The translations under genes and the position numbers were made by a program. This document shows, one piece after another, positions 26,917-35,552 of a stretch of DNA of 64,000 bases. The DNA is from Lachnospiraceae bacterium (lineage in GTDB: Bacteria > Bacillota > Clostridia > Lachnospirales > Lachnospiraceae): the NCBI GenBank assembly GCA_017436305.1, contig JAFSDJ010000066.1:22001-86000 (forward strand). The letters run 5' to 3'. Position 1 is the first letter of the stretch, and every line of letters begins with the position of its first letter. The notes below the pieces were generated by a model. The model was not told the origin of the DNA. It saw only the letters and a list, made by a program, of their open reading frames with translations, and ran no database searches.

Positions 26917-28131
26917 TTAAGATTCATACCCATGCTGGGGAAAAATATTTATAACGGATGCCTCTACTTTACCGTTTTTTAGATTTACATAAATATTATC
27001 CCCCGTCGAAAGCTTTGTTACATCCTTAATACCTGCTCCGGTTTTATCCGCCACAAAGCCATAGCCCTGATTTAACTTTTCAATAGGAGAAAGTCCCTTC
27101 ATTCGCTCCATATATAAAGCTAAAGTATGTCTTTCTTCTTTTAGTTTATCATCCATAGCCCTTTTTATCTTTTCTTCTAAAGTTAAGGCATACATCCGCT
27201 TTTGCCTTATTTGGTTTGCAGGGTTTTTGTTTTCTATTTTTAGTCTGTAGCTTTGAAGCTCCATTTTCTTTAATTGAAGACGTCTGTTCATCTGACGTTT
27301 TAAGGCATCTTTATACTCTTTCTGCCTTTGCATAATGTGACTGTATTCTGTCACCGCCAGTTCTGCTGCCGCTGAAGGCGTAGGCGCTCTTAAATCTGCA
27401 ACAAAATCTGCAATGGTAGTATCTGTCTCATGACCAACTGCTGAAATTACAGGCACAGAACAGTTAAAAATAGCTTCCGCCACAGCTCTTTCATTAAATG
27501 CCCATAAATCCTCTAAAGAACCACCACCTCTGCCTACAATTATAACATCCACCTGTTTTTCTTCTAAAGCATGGATGCCATTTACAATGCTTGCTACTGC
27601 TGCATCGCCCTGAACTATTGCAGGATACAATAAAACCTGCACATAAGGATTACGCCTTGAGGCAATGTTTATAATATCTCTTACTGCTGCTCCGGTAGGA
27701 GCTGTTACTACGCCAATCACTTTGGCATACTTTGGAATAGGTTGCTTATACTCAGGAGCAAACATACCCATTTCCAATAGTTCCTGTTTTAGTGCTTCAA
27801 ATCTTTCAAACAGCTGTCCGTTTCCATCTAACGTAATCTCTCTTGCGTAAAGCTGGTACTTTCCATCCCGTTCGTAAATATCTATGGTGCCCTTTACAAC
27901 AATCTGACGCCCTTCCTCTATGCGAAACGTTAGACCTTTTCTGTTACCGGCAAACATTACACAGGCTAAGGTGCTTTTTTCATCCTTTAAGGTAAAATAA
28001 ATATGTCCGGAGGAATGATACTTTACATTACTGGCCTCTCCCCGCACTGAAATGGATTTTAGCATAAAATCCTGGGTAAACATATTTTTAATATAACCAT
28101 TTACCTGAAACACAGAATAAATATTTTGCAT
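26917..28131 (-). CDS. xseA: Exodeoxyribonuclease VII large subunit
   Basis: This is the catalytic subunit of the single-strand-specific nuclease. The 404 residues contain an N-terminal OB fold (SVRGEASNVKYHSSGHIYFTL in two parts), the catalytic core (GVVTAPTGAAVRDI, IIVGRGGGSLEDLWAFNE, ISAVGHETDTTIADFVAD) and a C-terminal coiled coil. An AGGAG site precedes the ATG. nusB lies 9 bases upstream. Confidence 0.97.
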   Translation of the reverse strand: MQNIYSVFQVNGYIKNMFTQDFMLKSISVRGEASNVKYHSSGHIYFTLKDEKSTLACVMFAGNRKGLTFRIEEGRQIVVKGTIDIYERDGKYQLYAREITLDGNGQLFERFEALKQELLEMGMFAPEYKQPIPKYAKVIGVVTAPTGAAVRDIINIASRRNPYVQVLLYPAIVQGDAAVASIVNGIHALEEKQVDVIIVGRGGGSLEDLWAFNERAVAEAIFNCSVPVISAVGHETDTTIADFVADLRAPTPSAAAELAVTEYSHIMQRQKEYKDALKRQMNRRLQLKKMELQSYRLKIENKNPANQIRQKRMYALTLEEKIKRAMDDKLKEERHTLALYMERMKGLSPIEKLNQGYGFVADKTGAGIKDVTKLSTGDNIYVNLKNGKVEASVINIFPQHGYES

Positions 28132-28140
28132 AACAGACTC

Positions 28141-28542
28141 CTATTTGGTAAACTTGGCCAAAACTCCATTAATAAAAGCAGGAGATTCATCCTGTCCAAA
28201 TTTCTTTGCCAACTCTACTGCCTCATTAATTGCTACAGAGGTTGGAATATCTTCATCAAATTCCATTTCGTAAACTGCAAGGCGAAGCAGTGTAAGCTCT
28301 ACTTTTCCCATTCTCTTAACAGACCATTTATCTGCCTTTTCATCAAGCATACCATCAATGGTTTCCAGTTTTTCTACAATCTTTTCATATTTTGATTTAA
28401 TCTCTTCCTGTTCTTTTTCTGATACAGGCTGCTCATCATCTTGAAAAAACCAGTTTAACTGGTCGTCCATTTCTTCTTTTTTGTTAAATTCAATGCGAAA
28501 CAGTATTTTAAAAACCTGTTCTCTGATTTCTCTTCTGCTCAT
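28141..28542 (-). CDS. nusB: Transcription antitermination protein NusB
   Basis: NusB with NusE supports rRNA antitermination. The 133-residue all-helical protein begins MSRREIREQVFKILFRIEF and ends with TSVAINEAVELAKKFG, typical of the family. It begins the xse-isp-dxs run. AAAAGGATAAAG precedes its ATG. Confidence 0.95.
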   Translation of the reverse strand: MSRREIREQVFKILFRIEFNKKEEMDDQLNWFFQDDEQPVSEKEQEEIKSKYEKIVEKLETIDGMLDEKADKWSVKRMGKVELTLLRLAVYEMEFDEDIPTSVAINEAVELAKKFGQDESPAFINGVLAKFTK

Positions 28543-28577
28543 AGCTTTATCCTTTTTTTAATTTTATTCCATAGTGA

Positions 28578-28602
28578 AAAGGGGTGCCAACAGACACCCT
28601 TT
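28578..28602 (-). terminator. Hairpin between asp23 and nusB
   Basis: AAAGGG(G)TG pairs with CACCCTTT around an 8-base loop with one bulged G; the minus-strand tail is TTTTCACTAT. It is either a terminator after asp23 or an attenuator before nusB. Confidence 0.55.
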
Positions 28603-28610
28603 GCTTTTTC

Positions 28611-28997
28611 TTATTGTTCGTTTTTCATATTGATTCCGGCAATGCGGATATTAACATCGGAAACCTCTAAGCCTGTCATATTTTCAATGGATGCCTTTAC
28701 TTTTGTCTGAACTGCCTGACAGGTTTGTGGAATATTATAGCCATACTCCATAGTAATAGCTAAATCTACGGAAACTACCTGTTCAATAATCTCTACTTTT
28801 ACGCCCTTAGTAAGCTTTTTCATACCGACCTTGCTCATAAGTTCGTTTGTAATATTTCCAACCATGGCACCGACACCTTCTACTTCAGTAGCTGCCAAGC
28901 TTGCAATCATCGCAACTACGTCATCTGCGATTTGTACTGCGCCAACTTTATCGTCTTCTTTTAAAACATAAGTACCACGTTCTAAATCTTTTTCCAT
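28611..28997 (-). CDS. Asp23/Gls24 family envelope stress protein
   Basis: Members are abundant cytoplasmic proteins linked to cell-wall stress and membrane-proximal scaffolding. The 128-residue protein shows GAVQIADDVVAMIASLAATEVEGVGAM, in which the family's central helix and strand are recognisable, and ends VSDVNIRIAGINM. The ATG at 28995-28997 follows GGAGG; a GTG 18 bases upstream runs through that site. It has its own promoter and lies just before nusB, a frequent neighbour. Confidence 0.92.
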   Translation of the reverse strand: MEKDLERGTYVLKEDDKVGAVQIADDVVAMIASLAATEVEGVGAMVGNITNELMSKVGMKKLTKGVKVEIIEQVVSVDLAITMEYGYNIPQTCQAVQTKVKASIENMTGLEVSDVNIRIAGINMKNEQ

Positions 28998-29028
28998 TTT
29001 GGTACCTCCTTCCACACTCTATTGGTTT

Positions 29029-29056
29029 ATTATATCAAAGATTCCTTTTTTTGCAA
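29029..29056 (-). promoter_or_regulatory. asp23 promoter (extended -10)
   Basis: On the minus strand TTGCAA (29051-29056) precedes, by 16 bases, a perfect TATAAT (29029-29034) with an extended TGA just before it. It lies about 30 bases upstream of the asp23 ATG. Confidence 0.7.
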
Positions 29057-29060
29057 AGAA

Positions 29061-30407
29061 CTAATCTAACCAAAAACACAAAGTTCTCATCTGGCTGCTG
29101 TCATAGTAAGTTACACTGTCTTTGTTGGTGGTAAAACAGAATATTCCCTGTTCATCCAGTAAATACGTCCGCATAGCCTGATAAACTGCATCATCACTGC
29201 ATTTTATGGTAACAGCTTTATGTCCGTTTGCTCTGGCAGTATCAAAAACCCGGGAAAGCTTTTCTGTATCCACATCTTCAAAATACAGTCCTTCCTTTAC
29301 GTAGTAGCTGTTTTTTGTTTCCACGCACGCCGGAAGCGGAACTGTATTATTAATCTGGTGTGTGTGTTCTAATTCTTTTGTGGTAATAAGAAAATAATCA
29401 TAATTAATAGGCATAACTTCTTTGGAAATACCTGTATCTTCTCCTTCCACTGACTGATAGTCCACATCTCCCCAGGTAGCATCCAGATAATAATAATTAC
29501 CATCTACCGAAAGGATATTCCATGCATGACGGCTTCCATTCTCTACATAACCATTTACAATGGAAATGGTAAATCCCAGCTTTTGCAGCAAATATTCTGT
29601 TGCCTCTGCGTAGCCCTGACATACAGATTTTTTCCCTATAAATACAGAACAGATATTTTGATTATCCGGAGCATTTAAGTCATATTCCGTATTGTTAATT
29701 ACATAGTCGTATACATATTTTACTTTATCATATTGGCTCATTCCCGAATTAATACCGGCTAAACAAGTATTTACATACTCATCAATACTTTCCTGTGCGT
29801 CTTGAACCTGTTCTTCTGTCAATTCAAAGTCCGGTGAAAAAACAATCCGTACTGTTTTAGTTGCTCTTGTATGCTCAGTATAATGATAACCGCTTACATA
29901 AAAGATTTCAGGAAAATCATTCAGGACACATTGAAATGCAATATCCAGATTTTCTGTTAAAAGAGTGGAAACCTCTTTTTCTTCTCTTAATATAATGCTG
30001 TCATAAATTTCGCCATATACAACCTTCATGGAATCTGACAATAACCCATAATAAAAGCGGTTTGCAAATCGTTTATCGTTCTCTGCAATAACTTCTGCCT
30101 GACTATCTTCTGTCTCCCGTTCCTTAGCCGACGTTTCTTCTGTATTTGGTGTTGTTTCTGTATCCACTACTGTTTTCGTACCGGTGGCAGACTCTGTATC
30201 CGAATTTACAATCTGTGTATCTTCTACCTGCTTTTTATGAGCATTTAAAGCATCTGCTAACTCTATTGCACCATCACTGTTCACATCTTCTAAAATAGTT
30301 TCTTTGATTTTCTCTAATTCGCTGTTACTGAAACCGCAGCCCGAAAGAAAGCATAAAGCAATCAATATGGCTACTATGATTCTTTTGTCTTTCTCTCTTT
30401 TTTTCAT
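29061..30407 (-). CDS. Transglutaminase-like domain lipoprotein
   Basis: Function is unknown. The 448-residue protein starts with a lipoprotein signal (FLSGC), a dockerin-like DVNSDGAIELADALNA stretch, then a Ser/Thr/Glu-rich linker. The C-terminal half has a transglutaminase-like cysteine protease fold: cysteine in KSVCQGYAEATEYLL, histidine in GSRHAWNILS, aspartate in YYLDATWGD. Such proteins often process or crosslink surface proteins. The gene follows prfC by 12 bases with an AGGT site, which suggests cotranscription. Confidence 0.8.
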   Translation of the reverse strand: MKKREKDKRIIVAILIALCFLSGCGFSNSELEKIKETILEDVNSDGAIELADALNAHKKQVEDTQIVNSDTESATGTKTVVDTETTPNTEETSAKERETEDSQAEVIAENDKRFANRFYYGLLSDSMKVVYGEIYDSIILREEKEVSTLLTENLDIAFQCVLNDFPEIFYVSGYHYTEHTRATKTVRIVFSPDFELTEEQVQDAQESIDEYVNTCLAGINSGMSQYDKVKYVYDYVINNTEYDLNAPDNQNICSVFIGKKSVCQGYAEATEYLLQKLGFTISIVNGYVENGSRHAWNILSVDGNYYYLDATWGDVDYQSVEGEDTGISKEVMPINYDYFLITTKELEHTHQINNTVPLPACVETKNSYYVKEGLYFEDVDTEKLSRVFDTARANGHKAVTIKCSDDAVYQAMRTYLLDEQGIFCFTTNKDSVTYYDSSQMRTLCFWLD

Positions 30408-30419
30408 AAATTACCTCAG

Positions 30420-32012
30420 CTACTCTCTACCAAACTCTGATAAAACAAGACCTTCATTTCTGTCTAAGGTCATACCCACACTCCATGAGTTTACAAATAA
30501 TAAAAGTGGATTGCCCTTTAAGTCTTTGATTTTTTTCATATCAGAGGTTCCTATGATTTTATTTAAGTCAATATCCTTATTTTCAATCCAGCGTATATAC
30601 TCATAAGGTAAGTTTTCCATTTTTATTTCCACATTATACTCATTTTCCAGCCGGTATTTTAAAACATCAAACTGAAGTACACCTACTACCCCAACAATAA
30701 TTTCTTCCATACCGGTGTTAAATTCCTGAAAAATCTGAATGGCACCTTCCTGGGCAATCTGTGTAATTCCTTTTACAAACTGTTTTCTTTTCATGGTATC
30801 CACCTGTCTTACCCTTGCAAAATGCTCCGGCGCAAAAGTAGGGATTCCTTCGTATGCAAAATTTTCATTTGGCATACAGATGGTATCTCCAATGGAAAAT
30901 ACCCCCGGGTCAAATACACCGATAATATCTCCTGCATAAGCCTCTTCCACAATTTTACGGTCATTTGCCATAATCTGCTGTGGCTGGGATAAGCGCATGA
31001 CTTTATTCCCCTGAACATGTTTTACTTCCATGCCTGCATCAAACTTACCGGAACAGATACGCATGAAAGCAATTCTGTCCCTGTGGGCTTTATTCATATT
31101 TGCCTGAATTTTAAATACAAAGGCAGAAAAATCATTGGTAGCAGGGTCGATAATACCGTCTTTTGTTTTTCTTGGAAGCGGTGTGGTTGTCATATCTAAA
31201 AAGTGCTGCAAAAAGATTTCCACACCAAAGTTTGTTAAAGCAGAACCAAAAAATACAGGGGTCAACTCTCCTTTTTGCACTAATTCTAAATCAAAATCTG
31301 CGCTGGCTCCGTCTAAAAGCTCAATTTCATCCATTAAGATATCTTTATTTTCCTGTCCGATAAAAGTAAGAAGCTTGTCCTCATCCTCTACGGAAATAAT
31401 GTTTGTTTCCCCTTCTTTTGTTCCTTTCTGAGTATCAGAATAGGTAACCACTTCTCTTGCTTTTCTGTCATATACTCCTTTAAAATTTTTTCCGGAACCA
31501 ATAGGCCAATTAATAGGGCATGTAGCAATGCCAAGCTCTTTTTCGATTTCATCCAGTAATTCAAAGGTATCGTTTGCATCCCTGTCCATTTTGTTGATAA
31601 AAGTAAAAATCGGAATCTTACGCATAACACATACTTTAAACAGCTTTCTTGTCTGTGCCTCTACACCTTTTGAAGCATCAATTACCATAACGGCACTATC
31701 TGCCGCCATCAATGTACGATAAGTATCCTCTGAGAAATCCTGATGTCCCGGTGTATCCAGAATGTTAATGCAAAAATCATCATATTCAAACTGAAGTACC
31801 GAAGAAGTAACGGAAATACCTCTTTCCTTTTCAATCTCCATCCAGTCAGAAACTGCATGTCTGGCAGTTGCCTTTCCCTTTACACTACCTGCTAAGTTAA
31901 TGGCACCCCCGTAAAGCAGGAATTTTTCTGTTAATGTGGTTTTACCTGCATCCGGGTGGGATATAATGGCAAAAGTTCTTCTTCGGTTGATTTCTTTTTC
32001 ATAATTACTCAC
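30420..32012 (-). CDS. prfC: Peptide chain release factor 3
   Basis: RF3 is a GTPase that removes RF1/RF2 from the ribosome after termination. Motifs are HPDAGKTTLTEK (G1), RGISVTSS (G2), DTPGHQDF (G3), NKMDRD (G4). The 530-residue length is normal. The start is GTG at 32010-32012 with GAGGA about 8 bases upstream. It may be cotranscribed with the transglutaminase-like lipoprotein gene that follows. Confidence 0.97.
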   Translation of the reverse strand: MSNYEKEINRRRTFAIISHPDAGKTTLTEKFLLYGGAINLAGSVKGKATARHAVSDWMEIEKERGISVTSSVLQFEYDDFCINILDTPGHQDFSEDTYRTLMAADSAVMVIDASKGVEAQTRKLFKVCVMRKIPIFTFINKMDRDANDTFELLDEIEKELGIATCPINWPIGSGKNFKGVYDRKAREVVTYSDTQKGTKEGETNIISVEDEDKLLTFIGQENKDILMDEIELLDGASADFDLELVQKGELTPVFFGSALTNFGVEIFLQHFLDMTTTPLPRKTKDGIIDPATNDFSAFVFKIQANMNKAHRDRIAFMRICSGKFDAGMEVKHVQGNKVMRLSQPQQIMANDRKIVEEAYAGDIIGVFDPGVFSIGDTICMPNENFAYEGIPTFAPEHFARVRQVDTMKRKQFVKGITQIAQEGAIQIFQEFNTGMEEIIVGVVGVLQFDVLKYRLENEYNVEIKMENLPYEYIRWIENKDIDLNKIIGTSDMKKIKDLKGNPLLLFVNSWSVGMTLDRNEGLVLSEFGRE

Positions 32013-32053
32013 GGTTCTGTCCTCATTTCTTCTGTTTTTTATTATTTCTTATG

Positions 32054-33214
32054 TTATTTGCAAAGCATGGAATTCCCGGCTGTTTCTCTGATCTCAATCT
32101 GAAGATAATCAAGCACAGTGGCTGCAATGTCTGAAAATGTTTCCCTGGTACCTAAATTGTCCTGTTTTACATTTTTTCCATACATAAGAAATGGAGTAAA
32201 CTCTCTGGAATGGTCTGTGGAAACCACATATCCCGGGTCACAGCCATGGTCAGCTGTAATCATCAACACATCCTCTTCCTGCATAACATCTATAATCTCA
32301 GGAAGTTTTTCGTCAAAGTACGCAAGTGCTTTGGCATAGCCGTCTATATCATTTCTATGACCATACAACATGTCATAATCTACCAGATTTACAAATAAAA
32401 GTCCATCAAAATCCTGCTTCATATAAGAAATTGTTTTTTCGATTCCTTCTGCATTGCCTTTTGTGTAGGTATATTCAGTAATGCCGCTGCCGGCAAAAAT
32501 GTCTTTAATTTTACCTACGCCAATCACATCTTTTCCCTGTTCCTTTAAAATATCAAGCATTGTTTTCTTTGGTGGTACAAGAGAATAATCATGTCTGTTT
32601 GGAGTCCTCGTAAAGTTTCCTACACCTCCCACAAAAGGTCTTGCAATGACTCTGCCTACACCATGCTCACCTTGCAACATATCTCTTGCCATCTGACAGT
32701 ATTCATATAAAGTTTCAACAGGTACTATATCCTCATGGGCTGCAATCTGAAATACACTGTCTGCAGAAGTATAAACAATTAACTTTCCTGTTTCCATGTG
32801 CTCTTTTCCATAGTCCTTAATGACTTCTGTACCGGAGTATGGCTTGTTGCAAAGAACTCCTCTGCCTGTTAAAGCTTCAAACCTTTCTATTACATCTTTT
32901 GGGAAACCGTTTGGATAAGTAGGAAGTGGCTTATCTGAAATTACACCTGCAATTTCCCAGTGTCCAATGGTGGTATCCTTTCCTTTTGATGCTTCTGTCA
33001 TTCTTGCCACTAAGGCAGAGGGATTTTCTTCTTTTTCTCCTACGCTTACTCCCTCTATATTAAAAAGTCCCATTTTCTTTAAGTTTGGTAAATGAAAATA
33101 TTTACTTTTTGCACAGCTTCCAATGGTGTTAGTTCCCTTGTCTCCATACTGGGAAGCATCCGGCATTTCTCCTATACCAAAGCTATCTAATACAATTAAA
33201 ATAACCCTCTTCAT
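32054..33214 (-). CDS. deoB: Phosphopentomutase
   Basis: DeoB interconverts ribose 1-phosphate and ribose 5-phosphate in nucleoside salvage. It belongs to the alkaline phosphatase superfamily: metal site LDSFGIGEMPDA at the N-terminus, KDTTIGHWEIAG near residue 85, and ITADHGCDPG and STDHSREFTPFLMYG near the C-terminus. The 386 residues are normal. AAGGAGG precedes the ATG, and an extended -10 (TGATATACT, 33256-33264) lies about 45 bases upstream. No other nucleoside gene adjoins it. Confidence 0.97.
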   Translation of the reverse strand: MKRVILIVLDSFGIGEMPDASQYGDKGTNTIGSCAKSKYFHLPNLKKMGLFNIEGVSVGEKEENPSALVARMTEASKGKDTTIGHWEIAGVISDKPLPTYPNGFPKDVIERFEALTGRGVLCNKPYSGTEVIKDYGKEHMETGKLIVYTSADSVFQIAAHEDIVPVETLYEYCQMARDMLQGEHGVGRVIARPFVGGVGNFTRTPNRHDYSLVPPKKTMLDILKEQGKDVIGVGKIKDIFAGSGITEYTYTKGNAEGIEKTISYMKQDFDGLLFVNLVDYDMLYGHRNDIDGYAKALAYFDEKLPEIIDVMQEEDVLMITADHGCDPGYVVSTDHSREFTPFLMYGKNVKQDNLGTRETFSDIAATVLDYLQIEIRETAGNSMLCK

Positions 33215-33273
33215 AAAAATGGCCTCCTTTGTATTTACTTTTTTACATCATTTTTAGTATATCATACTTCTTC

Positions 33274-34116
33274 TTATTTTCCCACAGGAGAAATAATAAT
33301 ATTCTCTGCCGAAATTCCTGTTTTTCGCTTTACAATATCTTCAATTTGGGCCCTTTGGGCATCCGTCAAATCACTTACAGCTACCATAACGTCTACGGTA
33401 TCACCACTAATGCTTACTACTACGTCATCAAACCCCTTTGCCTCCAATAAAATCTCAGCACTGCATTCTTTTTCTGCAATTTCCGTCATTTCAATCATAC
33501 TATCAATAGCCTGCTGTTTGGCACTGTCTGAAACATTGGTATTGTTAATGATTTCGAGAAGGGCCTCTTTATTTTTGGCTCTTGTCTGTTCCTTTGTTAA
33601 GTTAGCTGCTGCTAAGTTTGTTACAGGTGTGGTGCTGGTAAATACTGCTTCTCCCGGAATTTCGTCAGTAGTTTCCGTGGAAGCGGTTTCTGTGGCAGCC
33701 ACTTCACCGGAAGCCGTCTCTACTGCTGACATATCTTCAGCCTGTGTCTGTAAGGAAGCCGTATCCGTGCTCTTTTCTGCATTTGCACTCTCTCCCATGT
33801 TTTCTGCCGAAGCTTCATCTATGTAATCAGCAGAACTCATTTCAATATCATAGTCAAGGCTTTCAATTTCAGACAAATTTTCAATATCCTCGTCGGAAAT
33901 ATCATAAATTGTAGCACTGTCTTCTTTGGTAGAGGCACTGCTGTCCATAACTGCATTTGCTTCCTCAAACTGGGCCGAGGTTGTTACCATAATTTCATCA
34001 TCAATCTGCTTTCCGGTAAAATTTAAATAGCCTGCAATTGCAATCATTAATGCCAGTGCCGTAATCATAATCTGGTTTCGCTTCCATAGCTTTTTCACAT
34101 CATATTTTCCTTTCAT
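33274..34116 (-). CDS. spoIIIAH: Stage III sporulation protein AH
   Basis: SpoIIIAH sits in the mother-cell membrane and docks with SpoIIQ of the forespore. The 280-residue protein has a membrane segment (about 15-31), a long Ser/Thr/Ala/Glu-rich linker, and a C-terminal YscJ/FliF-like ring domain (about 180-280: AKQQAIDSMIEMTEIAEKE, GFDDVVVSISGDTVDVMV). The linker is long for the family. It is separated from spoIIIAG by 208 bases that contain a large inverted repeat. Confidence 0.93.
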   Translation of the reverse strand: MKGKYDVKKLWKRNQIMITALALMIAIAGYLNFTGKQIDDEIMVTTSAQFEEANAVMDSSASTKEDSATIYDISDEDIENLSEIESLDYDIEMSSADYIDEASAENMGESANAEKSTDTASLQTQAEDMSAVETASGEVAATETASTETTDEIPGEAVFTSTTPVTNLAAANLTKEQTRAKNKEALLEIINNTNVSDSAKQQAIDSMIEMTEIAEKECSAEILLEAKGFDDVVVSISGDTVDVMVAVSDLTDAQRAQIEDIVKRKTGISAENIIISPVGK

Positions 34117-34209
34117 TTTAGGTCTCCTCTCATCTTTACTACTTTCATTTTATGTAGGGAATTTAGGTTTTAGCACAGATTAGGAGATTTTTTCGAGGAT
34201 GCAAAACAC

Positions 34210-34311
34210 CCGGCTAGAATGAATACGGACAGCATGACTATTTTCTAAGCCTTGATAACGGATGTTATAGGATTGGAAAATAGTCATACTGCCTGTATTC
34301 ATTCTAACCGG
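34210..34311 (-). repeat. Long imperfect inverted repeat between spoIIIAG and spoIIIAH
   Basis: Two 36-base arms (34210-34245 and 34276-34311) match at 32 positions. Three of the four mismatches become G-U pairs in minus-strand RNA, the direction of the operon. The 30-base loop holds an ATAAC/GTTAT mini-hairpin. On the minus strand the arm is followed by GTGTTTTGC, so it could terminate, attenuate or stabilise the 3' end of the upstream message. It might also be an intergenic repeat element. Confidence 0.85.
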
Positions 34312-34324
34312 ACGGATTAATTCT

Positions 34325-35020
34325 TCACTTTTTATCCTCCCTCATTTTTACAACCTTCACCTTCTCTTTTTCAATATCAAACAACGCCGAAAGAGCTTCC
34401 TCTATGCTTCCCTTTACCTGACTATTTCCACCACCTTCTGCTACTACCACAACTCCTTTTACCAAAGGAGCAATTTTTTTTGTTACATAAGGGGTTTTAT
34501 TACCCTGGCTATCAGTTGTATAAACAGTTTCTTCGTCATTTTCCATATCGGAAATATTTCTGCTGCCCCCCTCTGAGTCAGATTCGATTGTGTTGGAACG
34601 ATTAATGGGGCTATCCTTTTCCACTACTAATTCGCCGGAATTTTCCATGGTAATTAAAACCTTTACTTTGCCTACTCCATCCATATATTTTAAAATATTT
34701 TCCACTTCTAAAGCCAAAGAATCCGCATAAATTTCACTTTCCTTATTTTCTTCGTCTGTTACTATACCGGTTCCCTCCGTGGTCTCCATAATTTCGGAAG
34801 ATTCACTCTCCCCATTCCCTGCCATTGCCCGTGAATTAAGTAAAGAATCCGTGATTCCTCTTTCCGTCTGTGTTTTCTCTTTTCCCACAGGCATACCAAT
34901 CACCACAAGCAAAAAGCCCCCTAAAATACAGATTGCCAGCCTGTCTTTCCCAATTTTATTCCATATATTCCCTGTTTCCTTCAAGCTAAAAAGGCTATTT
35001 GATCCGAATTGCTTCTTCAT
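34325..35020 (-). CDS. spoIIIAG: Stage III sporulation protein AG
   Basis: SpoIIIAG forms a large ring of the feeding-tube channel between mother cell and forespore. The 231-residue protein has a membrane segment at about 28-46 (LAICILGGFLLVVIGMP), a linker, and a ring-building domain (VENILKYMDGVGKVKVLITME) with an acidic insertion before the C-terminal strands. The start lies inside the end of spoIIIAF (26-base overlap) with an AAGGAG site. Confidence 0.92.
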   Translation of the reverse strand: MKKQFGSNSLFSLKETGNIWNKIGKDRLAICILGGFLLVVIGMPVGKEKTQTERGITDSLLNSRAMAGNGESESSEIMETTEGTGIVTDEENKESEIYADSLALEVENILKYMDGVGKVKVLITMENSGELVVEKDSPINRSNTIESDSEGGSRNISDMENDEETVYTTDSQGNKTPYVTKKIAPLVKGVVVVAEGGGNSQVKGSIEEALSALFDIEKEKVKVVKMREDKK

Positions 35021-35552
35021 CCATCATAAGCTCCTTTGCAATGTTTTCGGTTAATTCCTTTGGCACTGTTTTTGTATTTTTTTCATTTATTAGAATTTTT
35101 TCAATTTCAATTCCATTTTTCACGGTTGTATTTTCTAATAAAGCAACAATTAATTTTTCTTCCTCTGCATCATAGGAAATCTCTTTTATGATGTAACCAT
35201 ATTGGGCTACAACCGGTTGGATTTTTTCTTGTATTTCCTCTTGCCCCAAGTACTTTCTTTCTGCAGTTTTTGAAACAGACTGATACTGTTGTTTTACCTG
35301 TTTCATTTCCTCCGTACTCATAACCAGTTTTAGCTGATTTTCAAATTCCTCTATGGTGTCCATGGAAAGCCATTCCTCCCCTTTAAACACCAGATTTCCA
35401 ATTGGAATAATTAAAATTGCCATACACAAAAATCCCGTAATCATCCCCATATATTTTTCATATTTTTTGGAAGGCAGAAAATGAAATAACAGTTGTGCAG
35501 CAATCATGAAAAAGCACACCTTTTCCACATAAAGATTGATTGTTTCTATCAT
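34995..35552 (-). CDS. spoIIIAF: Stage III sporulation protein AF
   Basis: The 185-residue protein starts MIETINLYVEKVCFF and has two membrane segments (about 12-27 and 36-54). A soluble domain follows, with YIIKEISYDAEEEKLIVALLE and PKELTENIAKELMMDEEAI. The ATG at 35550-35552 overlaps the spoIIIAE stop codon (TAATG), with GGAGG inside the end of spoIIIAE. A longer upstream frame lies within spoIIIAE and is rejected. Confidence 0.88.
   Translation of the reverse strand: MIETINLYVEKVCFFMIAAQLLFHFLPSKKYEKYMGMITGFLCMAILIIPIGNLVFKGEEWLSMDTIEEFENQLKLVMSTEEMKQVKQQYQSVSKTAERKYLGQEEIQEKIQPVVAQYGYIIKEISYDAEEEKLIVALLENTTVKNGIEIEKILINEKNTKTVPKELTENIAKELMMDEEAIRIK

Noticed and set aside
34117-34324. A small gene hidden between spoIIIAG and spoIIIAH
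   Set aside because: No open frame with a ribosome-binding site; the space is filled by the inverted repeat and the spoIIIAH leader.
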